Source: Haliclona indistincta (taxonomy: Eukaryota > Porifera > Demospongiae > Haplosclerida > Chalinidae). From it: a stretch of 64,000 nt of DNA. Below the pieces are notes generated by a model that saw nothing but the letters and a program-made list of their open reading frames with translations, made no database searches and had not been told where the DNA came from. Shown here one piece after another: positions 30,961-38,000 of this stretch (positions within the stretch are counted from its first letter, which is position 1; each line of letters begins with the position of its first letter). Both the position numbers and the translations under genes were made by a program. Location: assembly GCA_964017065.1 (NCBI GenBank), contig OZ024784.1:8847152-8911151 (forward strand). Direction: 5' to 3'.

Positions 30961-31871
30961 AATCATGACGACACACAAGTTAATACCATGATGCTTGATC
31001 TCAGTGTCTGTACTGTGTGATAGTCCTAGTGCAAACACAACCTAGAGAGTAGCAGTAGTTCAAACATTATTATAGCAGCGCTGCTAAGCATCTGATACCT
31101 CTTGTACTCTTGATAACTTGAGCACTTTGGCTACTTTCAGAAGCATCTCATTGATGGGTCTCAGGCTCTGATGTGAAGGATAATTACAATCACTTACAAG
31201 AAAAGCTAGGAAACAGCTGCACAATAATTATGTATTGTAAGTTTACTGTACCACCACTACCAGTATAATAATTATAATAACCTTGTTCTCTTGGTTCTCA
31301 AATCCATAACATAGCACAGATACAAAGCTTGGTCGACTGGTGAGAGCATTGGCTTCTGTTGTCAGTAGAAACAATTGCTGTCCATCTTTTCCTGAGCTGT
31401 TGCGACCATCACTCAGAGAGAAGTCCACTTGTGAAAGAAGACATCGAAATAGATGTTTCTCTGCTTCAGTGCCATGCTTATCAATTAGCTGAAGTAGAGC
31501 AGCAATAAATTGGCACGTTAACATTAAAAATTGGCAAATCTCATGCAGGGTAAAAATATTTAATATAATATTATAATAACACAACGGCAGGAAAGTTTGC
31601 CAAATTTAAACTTTCTCTAGTTTTGCAACCACCAATTTTCTGCAGTAAATGTTTTCATATGTTGCAGTAGGTTGTAAGTTAGTTGGGCTGCGCGCTAATT
31701 AGAACATCCACGCTAACCGCCCAGAGGCTGAGTCAAAGTTGGCTTGTATTTGTGTGTGCCATCACTTACACTGGAAATTTCACTTGAGTTGAATTTGTAG
31801 TTCTTCTTTGTTATACTTGTCACCAGAAACGATATCTGTGAGAGCGCGTAGCAGCGCGGGTTGAGCGCCAT
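1..31871 (-). CDS. CNOT1: CCR4-NOT transcription complex subunit 1 (whole gene, 3' end off the left edge)
   Basis: Scaffold of the CCR4-NOT deadenylase, which shortens mRNA poly(A) tails and represses translation in the cytoplasm. Reading the minus strand, about 50 exons follow the order of the animal CNOT1 protein from its first residues to near its C-terminus. The start is the ATG at 31871-31869; exon 1 (31770-31871) encodes 34 residues with the family motif ALSQISFLV...TKKNY and ends in GTAAGT. Exon 2 is 31282-31488 (69 codons, phase 0). The leftmost visible exon ends around 39 with [13 protein letters not shown]; in vertebrates only about 45 residues, with an RPHPWG motif, follow, so the terminal exon lies outside the window. 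Two introns are exceptional: 17187-28337 (11.2 kb) and 7321-14406 (7.1 kb), both hosting other genes or elements; most others are 40-200 bp. No stop or frame break was seen in the exons. The identification rests on family sequence recalled from knowledge, not a search. Confidence 0.96.
35..7320 (-). CDS. CNOT1: CNOT1 MIF4G, CNOT9-binding and NOT1 C-terminal exon block
   Basis: About 30 exons. In order from the right: [20 protein letters not shown] (7132-7320); a linker exon (about 6233-6418); the MIF4G region that docks the CAF1 nuclease ([64 protein letters not shown], about 6043-4951); the CNOT9-binding region ([55 protein letters not shown], about 4485-3900); then the NOT1 superfamily domain, including [20 protein letters not shown] and [20 protein letters not shown] (about 641-813) and [18 protein letters not shown] (about 80-150). 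The strongest conservation is in this last domain, which binds NOT2/NOT3. The three C-terminal-most visible exons retain canonical donors and acceptors. Confidence 0.94.
6906..6953. promoter_or_regulatory. Three TCATGTGA palindromes at 20-bp spacing
   Basis: The octamer TCATGTGA occurs at 6906-6913, 6926-6933 and 6946-6953 within a short 20-bp tandem repeat, in the CNOT1 intron between the exons at 7132-7320 and about 6470-6511. TCATGTGA is the M-box/E-box recognised by MITF/TFE-type bHLH-ZIP factors in animals. Whether it acts as a regulatory site here is inference; it may be a simple short tandem duplication. Confidence 0.3.
7324..7366. repeat. (GA)n microsatellite forming a CNOT1 polypyrimidine tract
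   Basis: About 21 GA units on the plus strand. Read on the minus strand they form an uninterrupted CT tract ending 3-4 bases before the acceptor AG (7321-7322) of the CNOT1 exon that starts at 7320. The repeat therefore supplies the polypyrimidine tract of that splice site. Confidence 0.85.
7566..7734. mobile_element. 169-bp palindromic MITE, copy 1
   Basis: The ends are near-identical inverted repeats: the left begins AACTAGTTAAAGCACCG, and the reverse complement of the right begins AACCAGTAAAAGCACCG. Most of the element pairs with itself (TGCAATACGGGAATTATTGC on the left pairs with the right side; the central arms contain GATACAGCACGAGGC). A second copy of the same length lies at 15558-15726. 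It is non-coding. The superfamily is not clear and I could not fix a target-site duplication. Confidence 0.75.
7996..8818. repeat. 23-bp minisatellite, about 35 copies
   Basis: The unit is close to TACCATAGGGCAAGAAACAG plus GCG or GTG (23 bp), repeated head to tail with point variants (accgta/accata, ggtcaag/ggcaag) and one partial unit near 8408-8420. Because 23 is not a multiple of three and the unit lacks minus-strand stops, all three minus frames stay open for hundreds of codons. These are repeat artefacts, not genes. It lies in the 7.1-kb CNOT1 intron upstream of the Rho cluster. Confidence 0.95.
8842..9910. other. AT-rich intronic/intergenic spacer before the Rho cluster
   Basis: No coding region, repeat array or RNA gene was recognised here. 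It lies inside the 7.1-kb CNOT1 intron and presumably holds the promoter and any 5' untranslated exon of the first Rho-like gene. Confidence 0.5.
9911..10539 (+). CDS. Atypical Rho-family small GTPase A (lacks catalytic Gln)
   Basis: Membrane-anchored molecular switch of the Ras/Rho superfamily, two exons (9911-10201 and 10252-10539, phase 0), 192 residues. G1 is GDYGVGKTS (intact P-loop Lys/Thr), the effector-loop Thr is kept (HVPTLM), G4 is GTKLDQR, G5 is CSARN, and a Rho-type insert helix follows G4. The C-terminus is CSIM, a CaaX prenylation box after a short basic stretch. G3 reads DTPGSDDH where canonical Rho/Rac has DTAGQEDY: the Gln61 needed for GTP hydrolysis is Ser, as in Rnd proteins, so slow hydrolysis is predicted (inference). 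The only intron sits just before the Trp of WLPLVK, as in its two neighbours. The start is the first in-frame ATG, just before the conserved core. It lies antisense within a CNOT1 intron. Confidence 0.85.
10543..10614. repeat. (CA/CACT)n simple repeat after Rho-like gene A
   Basis: CACT and CA dinucleotide runs start four bases after the stop codon at 10537-10539, so they probably lie in the 3' untranslated region. Confidence 0.85.
10620..11906. other. Spacer between Rho-like genes A and B
   Basis: An open stretch at 11047-11325 (+) has no recognisable domain and I do not support it as a gene. The segment immediately before 11907 ends in ...catacagA before the ATG, resembling a 3' splice site, so an untranslated 5' exon may lie in this spacer. 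Confidence 0.4.
11907..12672 (+). CDS. Degenerate Rho-family protein B (probable pseudo-GTPase)
   Basis: Two exons (11907-12203, 99 codons; 12403-12672, 90 codons including the stop), 188 residues, same intron position as neighbours A and C (before WLPEV). Fold markers remain: [19 protein letters not shown] (Gln61 kept), [18 protein letters not shown]. Three nucleotide-binding positions are changed against Rac. The P-loop is GDEEAGKIK: position 12 is Glu, the Mg-binding Thr17 is Ile and Ser18 is Lys. The guanine-specificity Asp of TKLD is Glu (TKLE). The C-terminal CKFL is a CaaL box, so geranylgeranylation is still predicted. The intact reading frame, splice sites and lipidation signal argue for a maintained protein. 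Loss of nucleotide binding is inference. The intron carries a (CA)n tract. Confidence 0.8.
12236..12283. repeat. (CA)n microsatellite in the intron of Rho-like gene B
   Basis: About 24 CA dinucleotides shortly after the 5' splice site at 12204. Confidence 0.9.
12673..13406. other. Spacer between Rho-like genes B and C
   Basis: No gene recognised. The segment about 13240-13400 presumably contains the promoter and 5' untranslated region of the Rac-like gene. Confidence 0.4.
13407..14041 (+). CDS. Rac-like small GTPase C
   Basis: Rac/Cdc42-class GTPase controlling actin dynamics at membranes, two exons (13407-13694; 13742-14041), 195 residues, the normal family length. All signature motifs are intact: GDGAVGKTS (G1), effector loop [33 protein letters not shown] (G3/switch II), GTKLDLR (G4) and CSALTG (G5). 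The C-terminus RKKRRCVVQ is a polybasic stretch with a CaaX box. The 47-bp intron lies before WHPEV, exactly where genes A and B are split, so the three arose by tandem duplication. This is the conserved member of the cluster. Orthology to Rac1 or Cdc42 is not settled; the switch II sequence is Rac-like. Confidence 0.95.
14042..14406. other. Spacer after the Rac-like gene, with short CATTTGACA repeats
   Basis: Between the Rac-like stop codon and the CNOT1 donor site there are imperfect direct repeats of the type CATTTGACAGTAATTTTGAC around 14175-14285. No gene is seen. Confidence 0.5.
14407..17186 (-). CDS. CNOT1: CNOT1 middle exon block between the two giant introns
   Basis: Seven exons continue the protein. 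[20 protein letters not shown] starts at 17186 directly after a canonical acceptor. The block about 16870-17007 encodes [14 protein letters not shown]. Two low-complexity Gly/Ser/Pro-rich exons follow (about 16361-16543 and 14927-15076, the second ending in a short polyglutamine run). Next is the TTP-binding-type helical domain: [19 protein letters not shown] (about 14601-14760) and [20 protein letters not shown]...[12 protein letters not shown] (14407-14533). The last exon ends in phase 2 at a GTAAGT donor (14401-14406) and joins in frame to the exon starting at 7320. The linker exons are poorly conserved; the flanking ones match vertebrate CNOT1 closely. Confidence 0.92.
15558..15726. mobile_element. 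169-bp palindromic MITE, copy 2
   Basis: Same termini and same length as the element at 7566-7734: it begins AACTAGTTAAAGCACC and ends TGCTTTACTGGTT. The internal palindrome (GATACAGCAC... with its complement) is diverged by point changes. It sits in another intron of CNOT1. Confidence 0.75.
16205..16234. repeat. Fragment of a GAGGCATAAT-ended repeat
   Basis: CTCTGCCCACAGAGGCATAA matches, with mismatches, the right end of the inverted-repeat structure near 52486-52520 (CTCCGCCCACCGAGGCATAA). Probably the end of a decayed copy of the same family; its other end was not found. Confidence 0.35.
17518..17550 (+). repeat. Left 33-bp terminal inverted repeat of the composite element
   Basis: Perfect inverted match to 28108-28140. 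Confidence 0.85.
17551..18000. other. Non-coding left flank inside the composite element
   Basis: No gene or repeat was recognised between the inverted repeat and the 34-bp minisatellite. Confidence 0.4.
18003..18508. repeat. 34-bp minisatellite, about 15 copies
   Basis: The unit begins GGATAGCAGGTGCAATGTCC and continues with AGTTGATTGGGTAA or AGTTGATTGGGTAG. Two units (near 18020 and 18170) carry the same insertion (TTAGGATAGCATAGCA type), a sign of within-array duplication. Long minus-strand open frames here are artefacts of a repeat whose unit is not a multiple of three. Confidence 0.95.
18601..19898 (+). pseudogene. P-loop NTPase / ankyrin coding remnant in the composite element
   Basis: Exon-like blocks on the plus strand. 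18601-about 18797 starts [20 protein letters not shown]. It can splice to a block at about 18882-19004 that begins with a Walker-A-like [18 protein letters not shown] and ends at a GT. 19053-19200 contains [15 protein letters not shown], reminiscent of the sensor region of helicase/primase-type ATPases. Around 19340-19510 the frame is interrupted, with coherent sequence such as [12 protein letters not shown] in a different frame from the preceding block. 19799-19895 encodes a clear ankyrin repeat ([20 protein letters not shown]). Domain assignments are by motif only; whether these blocks form one gene is uncertain. Probably decayed cargo or transposon protein. Confidence 0.4.
20259..22607 (+). 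pseudogene. P-element/THAP9-like transposase remnant with hexapeptide-repeat N-terminal region
   Basis: The open frame starting at ATG 20259 has a basic head ([19 protein letters not shown]), then about 33 EVTSIQ repeats. A 10-bp duplication near 20970 shifts the frame, after which the repeats resume in the frame that leads into [15 protein letters not shown] and [15 protein letters not shown] (ends 21649). Further blocks are [19 protein letters not shown]...FFDDLNVKN...[13 protein letters not shown] (about 21760-21957), [15 protein letters not shown] (about 22005-22051), and the signature [20 protein letters not shown] (about 22383-22440) with a tail KRKRLSNKQ. These match the C-terminal half of P-element/THAP9 transposases as known from cnidarians and insects. 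An in-frame TAA just before the QDPLERY block, and the frameshift, indicate decay. The stop TAG spans the left edge of the inserted ISL2EU element (22606). Confidence 0.6.
20376..21137. repeat. 18-bp coding-compatible minisatellite, about 42 copies
   Basis: The unit is GAAGTAACTAGCATCCAG/A (18 bp), encoding EVTSIQ on the plus strand. Variants are mostly synonymous-looking (aac/aact, ccag/ccaa) with a few V-to-I and T-to-A changes. Minus-strand frames are open as well, which follows from the short repeat. It lies inside the transposase-like frame. Confidence 0.95.
22699..24519 (+). pseudogene. THAP-domain DDE transposase with two in-frame TGA codons
   Basis: Transposase of the ISL2EU element. 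The N-terminus has a THAP zinc-finger DNA-binding domain ([14 protein letters not shown]..., CSEHF, then NPSWLPT; residues 1-95). An acidic region of imperfect [17 protein letters not shown] repeats follows (about 23140-23510), then a helix about [19 protein letters not shown], then a helix-turn-helix ([20 protein letters not shown]) and a DDE_Tnp_4-type nuclease with [18 protein letters not shown] and [14 protein letters not shown] as the candidate acidic triad. The reading frame is the same from 22699 to 24519 but is broken by TGA at 23035-23037 and TGA at 23746-23748, so no full protein can be made unless read through. Everything else looks well preserved, suggesting recent inactivation. 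The start is the ATG opening the THAP motif. Confidence 0.85.
23140..23510. repeat. Imperfect coding repeats in the THAP transposase
   Basis: Units of roughly 60-90 bp containing GTTGCTGTCGAAGGTACTGA and TTGAATGCTGTTGAAGACGC, encoding [16 protein letters not shown]. Five to six imperfect copies in frame, expanded between the THAP domain and the catalytic part. Confidence 0.8.
24520..24874. other. Spacer between the two convergent ISL2EU genes
   Basis: No clear gene is seen. On the minus strand, about 24580-24720, there is a cysteine-rich stretch with a PHD-like look (reverse-strand WYCPDCR... and C..C spacing around [13 protein letters not shown]). It could be a downstream exon or zinc-finger tail of the nuclease gene; only weakly supported. 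Confidence 0.35.
24875..26590 (-). pseudogene. SWIM zinc-finger plus YqaJ-type exonuclease of the ISL2EU element
   Basis: The second protein of the element. Start ATG at 26590 ([19 protein letters not shown]). The first block runs to SYLVLQTSL and continues, in the +1-shifted frame, as [20 protein letters not shown], so about one base is missing near 26390. A 90-bp intron (about 26179-26268) separates CIVTGK from [20 protein letters not shown] zinc finger follows ([20 protein letters not shown]), then a Lys-rich linker and the YqaJ/lambda-exonuclease fold: [42 protein letters not shown] and [13 protein letters not shown]. The SPDG Asp and the EVK Glu/Lys of the nuclease core are present. The stop is at 24875-24877. 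The frameshift, unless it is a sequence error, disables the gene. Confidence 0.8.
26782..27960 (-). pseudogene. Decayed transposon-associated protein (repeat family seen in sponges/cnidarians)
   Basis: Minus-strand blocks in several frames. About 27560-27900 has [20 protein letters not shown]...KLVDAWMAY. About 27365-27490 has [20 protein letters not shown]. About 27200-27310 has [20 protein letters not shown]. About 27000-27130 has [20 protein letters not shown]. 26782-26991 has [20 protein letters not shown] with a basic tail and stop at 26782-26784. The order and motifs (AGYVxRKLxKRY, LxLWxTxRxxSxA) resemble a protein family that is multicopy in sponge and coral genomes and usually unnamed. 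Stops and frame changes (for example ALDL-stop before 27340) and a 65-bp insertion (27498-27562) show it is dead. The function is unknown. Confidence 0.45.
27498..27562. mobile_element. 65-bp minimal pogo/Tigger-like MITE
   Basis: TA (27496-27497), then CAGTAGACCCTCACTAATCC... and its inverted complement ending GGGTCTACTG, then TA (27563-27564). Only about 15 bp separates the two terminal repeats. It is inserted in the decayed minus-strand gene. The same termini bound the 442-bp element at 54503-54944. TA duplication with CAG...CTG ends fits the Tc1/mariner-pogo superfamily (established pattern; assignment inferred). Confidence 0.75.
28108..28140 (-). repeat. Right 33-bp terminal inverted repeat of the composite element
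   Basis: Perfect inverted match to 17518-17550. Confidence 0.85.
28338..31871 (-). CDS. CNOT1: CNOT1 N-terminal exon block (exons 1-16)
   Basis: About 16 small exons encode the N-terminal helical-repeat part of CNOT1 (about the first 600 residues), the region that recruits CNOT10/CNOT11 in animals. Visible pieces in order: the start exon (31770-31871); [20 protein letters not shown] (31282-31488); [13 protein letters not shown] (about 31099-31170); KLPELVRSY (about 30840-30900); [14 protein letters not shown] (about 30615-30765); [18 protein letters not shown] (about 30085-30210); [16 protein letters not shown] (about 29503-29557); [15 protein letters not shown] (about 28752-28861); and ADWYMQGE...[10 protein letters not shown] (28338-28457, 40 codons). 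Acceptors and donors at these edges are canonical. The (CA)n tract at 30930-30958 lies in an intron. Confidence 0.93.
30930..30958. repeat. (CA)n microsatellite in a CNOT1 intron
   Basis: About 14 CA units between the exons encoding KHHGIN and KLPELVRSY. Confidence 0.85.
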
Positions 31872-32099
31872 GCAGCGCAGTGGTGATACTTCGTCAAAGA
31901 TGGTGACGTCACTTACTGCCGAATAAGATTGGCGGGACTCTATAAATCTGTCGGTTTGGTGGTCTAAAGTAAATTCAGACTATTAAAATTATTTACCGAC
32001 CAATGCAACCCTCCGCACAGATCGCTCCTCGTGGATATGGATTGTACATTCTGGTAGCTGCTCTGTTTTCAAGACATCGCGTCGGTTAGAATTGCAGCA
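31872..32099. promoter_or_regulatory. Bidirectional promoter between CNOT1 and the SPRY-repeat gene
   Basis: Only 228 bp separate the CNOT1 start codon (minus) and the SPRY-repeat start codon (plus). It contains a perfect palindromic CRE, TGACGTCA (31904-31911), 33 bp from the CNOT1 ATG. ATTGG, an inverted CCAAT box, lies at 31928-31932 followed by GGCGGGA, and TATAAA is at 31941-31946 on the plus strand. The motifs are visible; joint regulation of the two genes is inference. Confidence 0.6.
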
Positions 32100-35000
32100 A
32101 TGCCACTGAGAGGTGATCGATGGTCTAAACTTCAAATTGATTATGACACCTTCTGGAGAGTGTCTTCTCCAAAGGATGTCCAACGCACTAGCCAGGGTGT
32201 CTACAATTATGTGGGACAGTTAGACGAGAATGAATATGGAAGCATCATTCAAATTAGAACTATCGAGCCCGTTCTTGTTCCTGGTGAGAAGGGCAGAGCA
32301 CAGTTTGAGGTCCGTATTGTCAATACTGGAGTACACAACTCCATTACTGTTGGGTTTTGCAGTAAGGGATACAAAGAAAAGGAACTTCTTCCTGGCTGGA
32401 GTGACAAGTCTGGTACAGCCATTGGTGTAGATGCTTTGGAGGGAAGATTGTATTATGATTCAGATGATGGAGAGCCCAAGTTTTGTCAGTGTGTAGTAGG
32501 TGATGTCATCAAATGTGTGCTTGTTCCTCAGACTAGACCGAATTCAGTTTTAGTCGAGTTTCATTGCAATGACCAACAGATAACTGAGATCAAGGCACAT
32601 CTTCCATCGGATGGATTCTATGGCGTTGTTGCTTTGGCAAGCAAAGGAGAAAGAGTTCGTTTGTCGCCACCAGAGAAAGAAGAATTTGAAGCAATTGACA
32701 GTCGATTTGTGGTCCGAAGCCGTAATGCTGTCCACGAAGGAGACGGTCTGTTTGTTTATGCTTCATCTGATCGACCAGTGGATTCTTCTGAGAGTGAATC
32801 ACCATATCGTATTGGTACTGTGAGATCAAAGATGTCCATTGATCCTATGAATGTACGACTTCGGTCACTTCAAGTGCAGTTAGTTGACCAAGGTGAGCTG
32901 TGTGGTATTGCTATTGGTGTGTGTAGCTCAGACTATTCAACTGACAGTATGCCAGGTTGGGCCGAGAATTCAGTAGCGTATCATCTTGACATTCGCAGTG
33001 TTCTGTATGGAGATGAAGAAAGTGAACAAGAAAGGGTTGCTCCTCTTCGTGTATCGGATATCTTACAGGTTGTACTAGAACCAATCGATGGCAGTTCAAA
33101 GGAGGTCATGGTCTTTTTCCGAAAAAATGGGGAGTTGATGGCAAAGCACAAAACGTGGACTCCACGAAATGGTTTTTATTGGTGCATTGCAATGACTAGT
33201 GAGGGAGAAAAGGTACGTGTGATACCTACAAACTGTAGTATGGTGCCCATTAGGCGAGTAGTGCAAAGTGTGCGATTTGAGGAGCTTTGGCAGCTGCCCA
33301 CTCCTGACATAGATCTTACAAGCAAAGGAATTTGTGCCTATGTTGGTCACGGAGGTGAACAGCACATCGGAAGCATTCGTTCTAGGCAGCCACTTGATCC
33401 GCATGATCCAAATGCTTTTTTTGAAGTGAAAATAGTCAACCCAGGCCATTTGTGTAGTATAGCTATTGGTGTGTGTAGTAAGCATTATCCTCATTCTCTG
33501 CTACCTGGCTGGCAGAGCAAGTCTGTTGGCTTTCATTGTGACACTGGTGGAGTCTATCATAATTCTACACACAGCCAAGACACAGATCGCCCTTGCCGAG
33601 GTGGTGATATTGTACGCTGCTCTGTTGAAGCAGTTGATGGTAGCTCAAAACAAGTCAACATCAGTTTTTACATCAATGGTATTTTGGTAAATAGTGAGAC
33701 TGAGTGGGTGTCTTCAGAAGGCATATATGCTGCTGTGGGAATGATGAGTAGAGGTGAAGTGATACAACTTGCTTGTCCAAGAATGGATCCTCCGTCTTTA
33801 AAGCGTGGTCTTGAGGGACTGCCATCAAGTCTTACCAAACCACTGAAACAGTCTACTTACCCACTAAAGAAAGTATCTACACCATATCAGCAGCAAATTT
33901 CCTGTCCTCCTAAACTGTCAGAACAATGGCAATCTGGTGTTTATGAGCCACCTGTAGTCTCACCAATTTCAGCCCCTTCACTAGCTTATAACCAAGATGA
34001 GAAAATCTCAAAGCAATCATCTTTGGTAACTGAGAAAAGTGCTCCATCCTTCTCTGATGTTGTGAGTGAAGAGCCAACCCATTCTATGATACCTTCTGCT
34101 GTACAATGGCTACATGTACCTCATGTGAGTCTCTCTTCACTTCCACCTGTCGCTACTGGGATTCCGAATGAAGGCGGCGAATTTATTGTAGAGGGTGAAG
34201 ATCATCCAGACTCATCTATTGTCCCAGTTCCCTCTCTTAGTCCAATTCCACCTGGTGACAAGTGTGCTGAACTGATAAATCAAATTCACACCTTGCCTCA
34301 AGTCTCAAAAGCCGACTGCCATAACTTTCGAGTTCTTTACAATCTCAAGACAAGCACACCTATTGCAGATGATGCCAATTTATCTCAGTCGTTTCCTTCT
34401 TCTTCTGGCTTAGTTCTTGAGTGTTCCTCTGATGCCAAACATGGACTTGCTCTTTCTCGCATTCCACTTTCAGAGAAAATGCCTTACTTTGAAACTGAGT
34501 TTCTTGTTGATGGTCCAGACAACAGCACACGAGTAGGTGTTGTATGGACAGTAGACAATCCGACACTTACTGACAAACGTAAAGCCCTTAATCAATCTGT
34601 AACTCCTTGTTATGGGTATGTCTTGTTCCATCTCGCAACAGGAGAGCTTTTGACGTGCATTGGAGGAGAACAAAAAACTAACAGTCTTCGATACCTACCT
34701 AGTGCCGTAGGGGATATTATTGGCTGCAGTGCGTCATTGAAATACAAATCAGAAGAATCGCCATTGCCAACAAACAAGAATATGTTGAATGCAAATATTC
34801 CACAAACAAGACATGTGACTCTCAGGTTCTACAAAAATGCTCTGCCTGTTGCAGAAACTACTGTTCCAGTCTACTCAGGTGGCATATCTCCTTTTGTATA
34901 TCTGACTACTGGATCAGTAGTCTTGGTCAAAAAAGGATACAGTCTTTCTCCACTTGACTACTTTGACAGTCACCCTGTCCCAGAAGATTATCTTAACTTT

Positions 35001-38000
35001 TCTTCTCTTTCTAATCCTGTTGACACTTCTTTCAGTTGGAGACCTTTACAAGATTGTACGCTTGAAGAAACTACCACTGGATATACTGTCTCTCTTTCTC
35101 CTCCCTCCTCTTCCAAAGCTTTGGCAAAAACTGGCATATTCCAGCATTCGTTGCCATTTTCATCAAATCATTCCTACTGTGAAATTGAATTATTGTGTGC
35201 TGCGGAAAATTATATTGTACTGTGCCTTGGAGCAATGCCTAAAGTTGAATCTAACACTGAAATTACTCTTCCCGGAGAGTCTCGAGACTCTGTAGGCTGC
35301 TCGCCTTTGCTTGGTGTCGTGATGCGTGGTGGAGCCCAGGTTGCTTGTATTCCTGAGACCACTGTTGAGCAGCTGAGAGACTACAAAGAAGGTCTTTGGC
35401 TTGGTATTGGGGCTGATTTCATTTCTTCAAGTGATAGTCGAACATCTGTAGAAATTTTTTTCACCATCGATTTTCAGGAAGTAGCTCGATTGGTTACTCC
35501 TATTACTCAAGGAGGCCTCTTTCCAACAATTGGCATACTTACAGAGTCCAAGGAAAAGACAGTGTTACCATCACCAGATGTTTGCCACAAGACTGCAAAT
35601 GTGTTCTTTCCTAAAGCTTGGCCATCCAACAGCTCTCGTACCTTGCCTTTTGGAATTGGTCGAATTTCACAATCTTGTGGATCTTGTAGTGCTTCTCATA
35701 TCTTTGATTCCTCCTCAGGTATTTCGGGAATTCAAAGTTGTTCTCCACTTCTTCCTTCTAAATCTTATTTTGAAGCAACGGTGTGTTCTGGTGGCACAAA
35801 TTTTGAAGTGTCTGTTGGTTTGGCACCTCTTGCATACCCCCTCAATATACATATTGGTGCCCAAGCTCCCTCCATTGCTTATATGGTAAATACTGGTAGC
35901 ATTGTGCACAATGGCTCTGAGAAGATAGTGTCTCCAGTTTTTGATCATCCTGGAGTCAAAATAGGTTGTGGTGCTGTTTTTCCTGACGACGGGAGCAGAG
36001 GTAGTGTTGAAGTTATCTTCACTGTTAATGATCGAGTTGTGGCTAGATGTTTTGTTCGCGTGCCTTCCTCTGGATTCTTTCCAACTATTGCCTTGAACAC
36101 TAAAACTGGATTTCTTTCTTTTGATTTTTCTGCTCCAAATCCTTTTCGAGAATCTCCATTTCAACTGAAATGGCACAAATTGGATAATATACTAGCAGCA
36201 CATTCTTCTCTTCAACTCATCTCTCATGCACACATTGGTATAGCTCAACTTGCACGACCAACATCTCTCCTCTCAAATCAATCAAACTACTTCAAAGTTA
36301 CTCTTGAGTCAAGCCTTACATCTGGCAAAGTCTTTGTTGGACTTTCTAATTCTACTGATTCACCATTCAGTCCTAGAGTACAACCGACAAATTGCTCATA
36401 CTTTCTTGAGTTGTCTAGTGGCATGGTTATTATAACACAGAGAGGAAATCGAAGATCAGATGAATGCTCTGTTCTTGATGTGACTGAGTTTGGCTGTGGT
36501 GTGTATCCAATTCCAAACAGCAATTCTCTTTTACTGTTTTTCACTCTAGACAACCAAGCTGTCTATAGTACTGAAATCAAGGATCTTGATGACCTGCTAT
36601 ATCCATGTATCTGCATGGTTGGCTGCTTTACGAAAGTTCAAGTTGACCCAAGTGCTCTTTGGCCTCCACTGACATCCATTGGAAGAGGATGGGGAAGGCA
36701 TCAATGTCTTAAATATTCCTACGGATCTTTGTATCAGCAATCTCATCGCATTGGGACACTTTCTAAGAATGGTATTGGATTTGCACAATCCAGCATGCCT
36801 CTGACTCCATCCAATACCTATTTTGAAGTTGAAATTTTAGAGCGAAATCCCAAGAAAGCTATTGCAATAGGTCTTGCTTCTAGAAAGTACTCCATGGCCA
36901 ACTGGATTGGTACTAAACCAGGATCAATAGCTTATCATGCAGATGATGGTCACTTATTCAAGGCAAGTGTCAACAGTGTCAATTATGGTCCTACGTATGG
37001 AGAGGGGGATGTGGTTGGTTGTGGAATATTTTTTATCACTGAGAGTCATAATTCGGCCATGAATGGTGACTTGAGAGTTGACACTTACTTCACTATCAAT
37101 GGAGTCTTGCTAGGAACACAAAAGATGACAATACCACCCCAGGGACTTTTTCCTACCATTTGTCTTGAGTCTCCAACAGAAAGAGTCTGTGTAAAGCTGC
37201 AGTGCAAATTTCCTCCATATCTTGAGAGAATGAGTGATAAATGGGCCAGATCGTTTTGTGTGATCCAGTCAGGACTAATGCTTCAACATAGTTTCAGGCT
37301 AAGAAGTAATTTGAAAGGATTGGATTGTCCCAAAGCTTTTTGTCAAGCCAGAGATCCTCTGTCATCACACTCATACTTTGAAATTGAGATAGTTCAATTT
37401 GGACCAATGTCAATTCTCTCCATTGGTTTAGCTCCTCTTCAAAAAGAGCAATGCCTGGAGCTTCCATTAGAAATTGTTATGTTTAACTCTCGTGGGCAGA
37501 TTATAACAATGGCTGAAGGTGCAAAGACATCACTAGTACCTACCAGAAAGAAATGTGGTCCTGGTGATGTGCTTGGTTGTTGCATTGAGAATTGCAGTGT
37601 TCTTACTTTCTACTTTAACAAAACATTAGTATTGAGCTGCCCATTGCCATCTTCATTTGCTTCCAAGCCTCTCCATCCTACCATAATTCTCACGGATCCC
37701 AAAGATGTTGTAATTCCTTCTCTTGGTGCCATACGACCTGTTGGTCATGATCGCCATTATATTGGCTGGCTGCGATCAGAAAGAGTGAAGATAACAAATT
37801 GTGTATTGGAATATGACTCTAAGGGTGGACACGTTGGTGTTGCTCAGATCAGTCAGTCAATGACTACTAGTCTTCCATACTATGAAGTTGATGTGCTGTC
37901 TTTAGGTGAGAGAGCGACTATTTCTATTGGAGCTGCAGCTGTCGACCACCCACTGACAAGACAGCCTGGTTGGGTTCACAGATCAATTGGTTACCATGGA

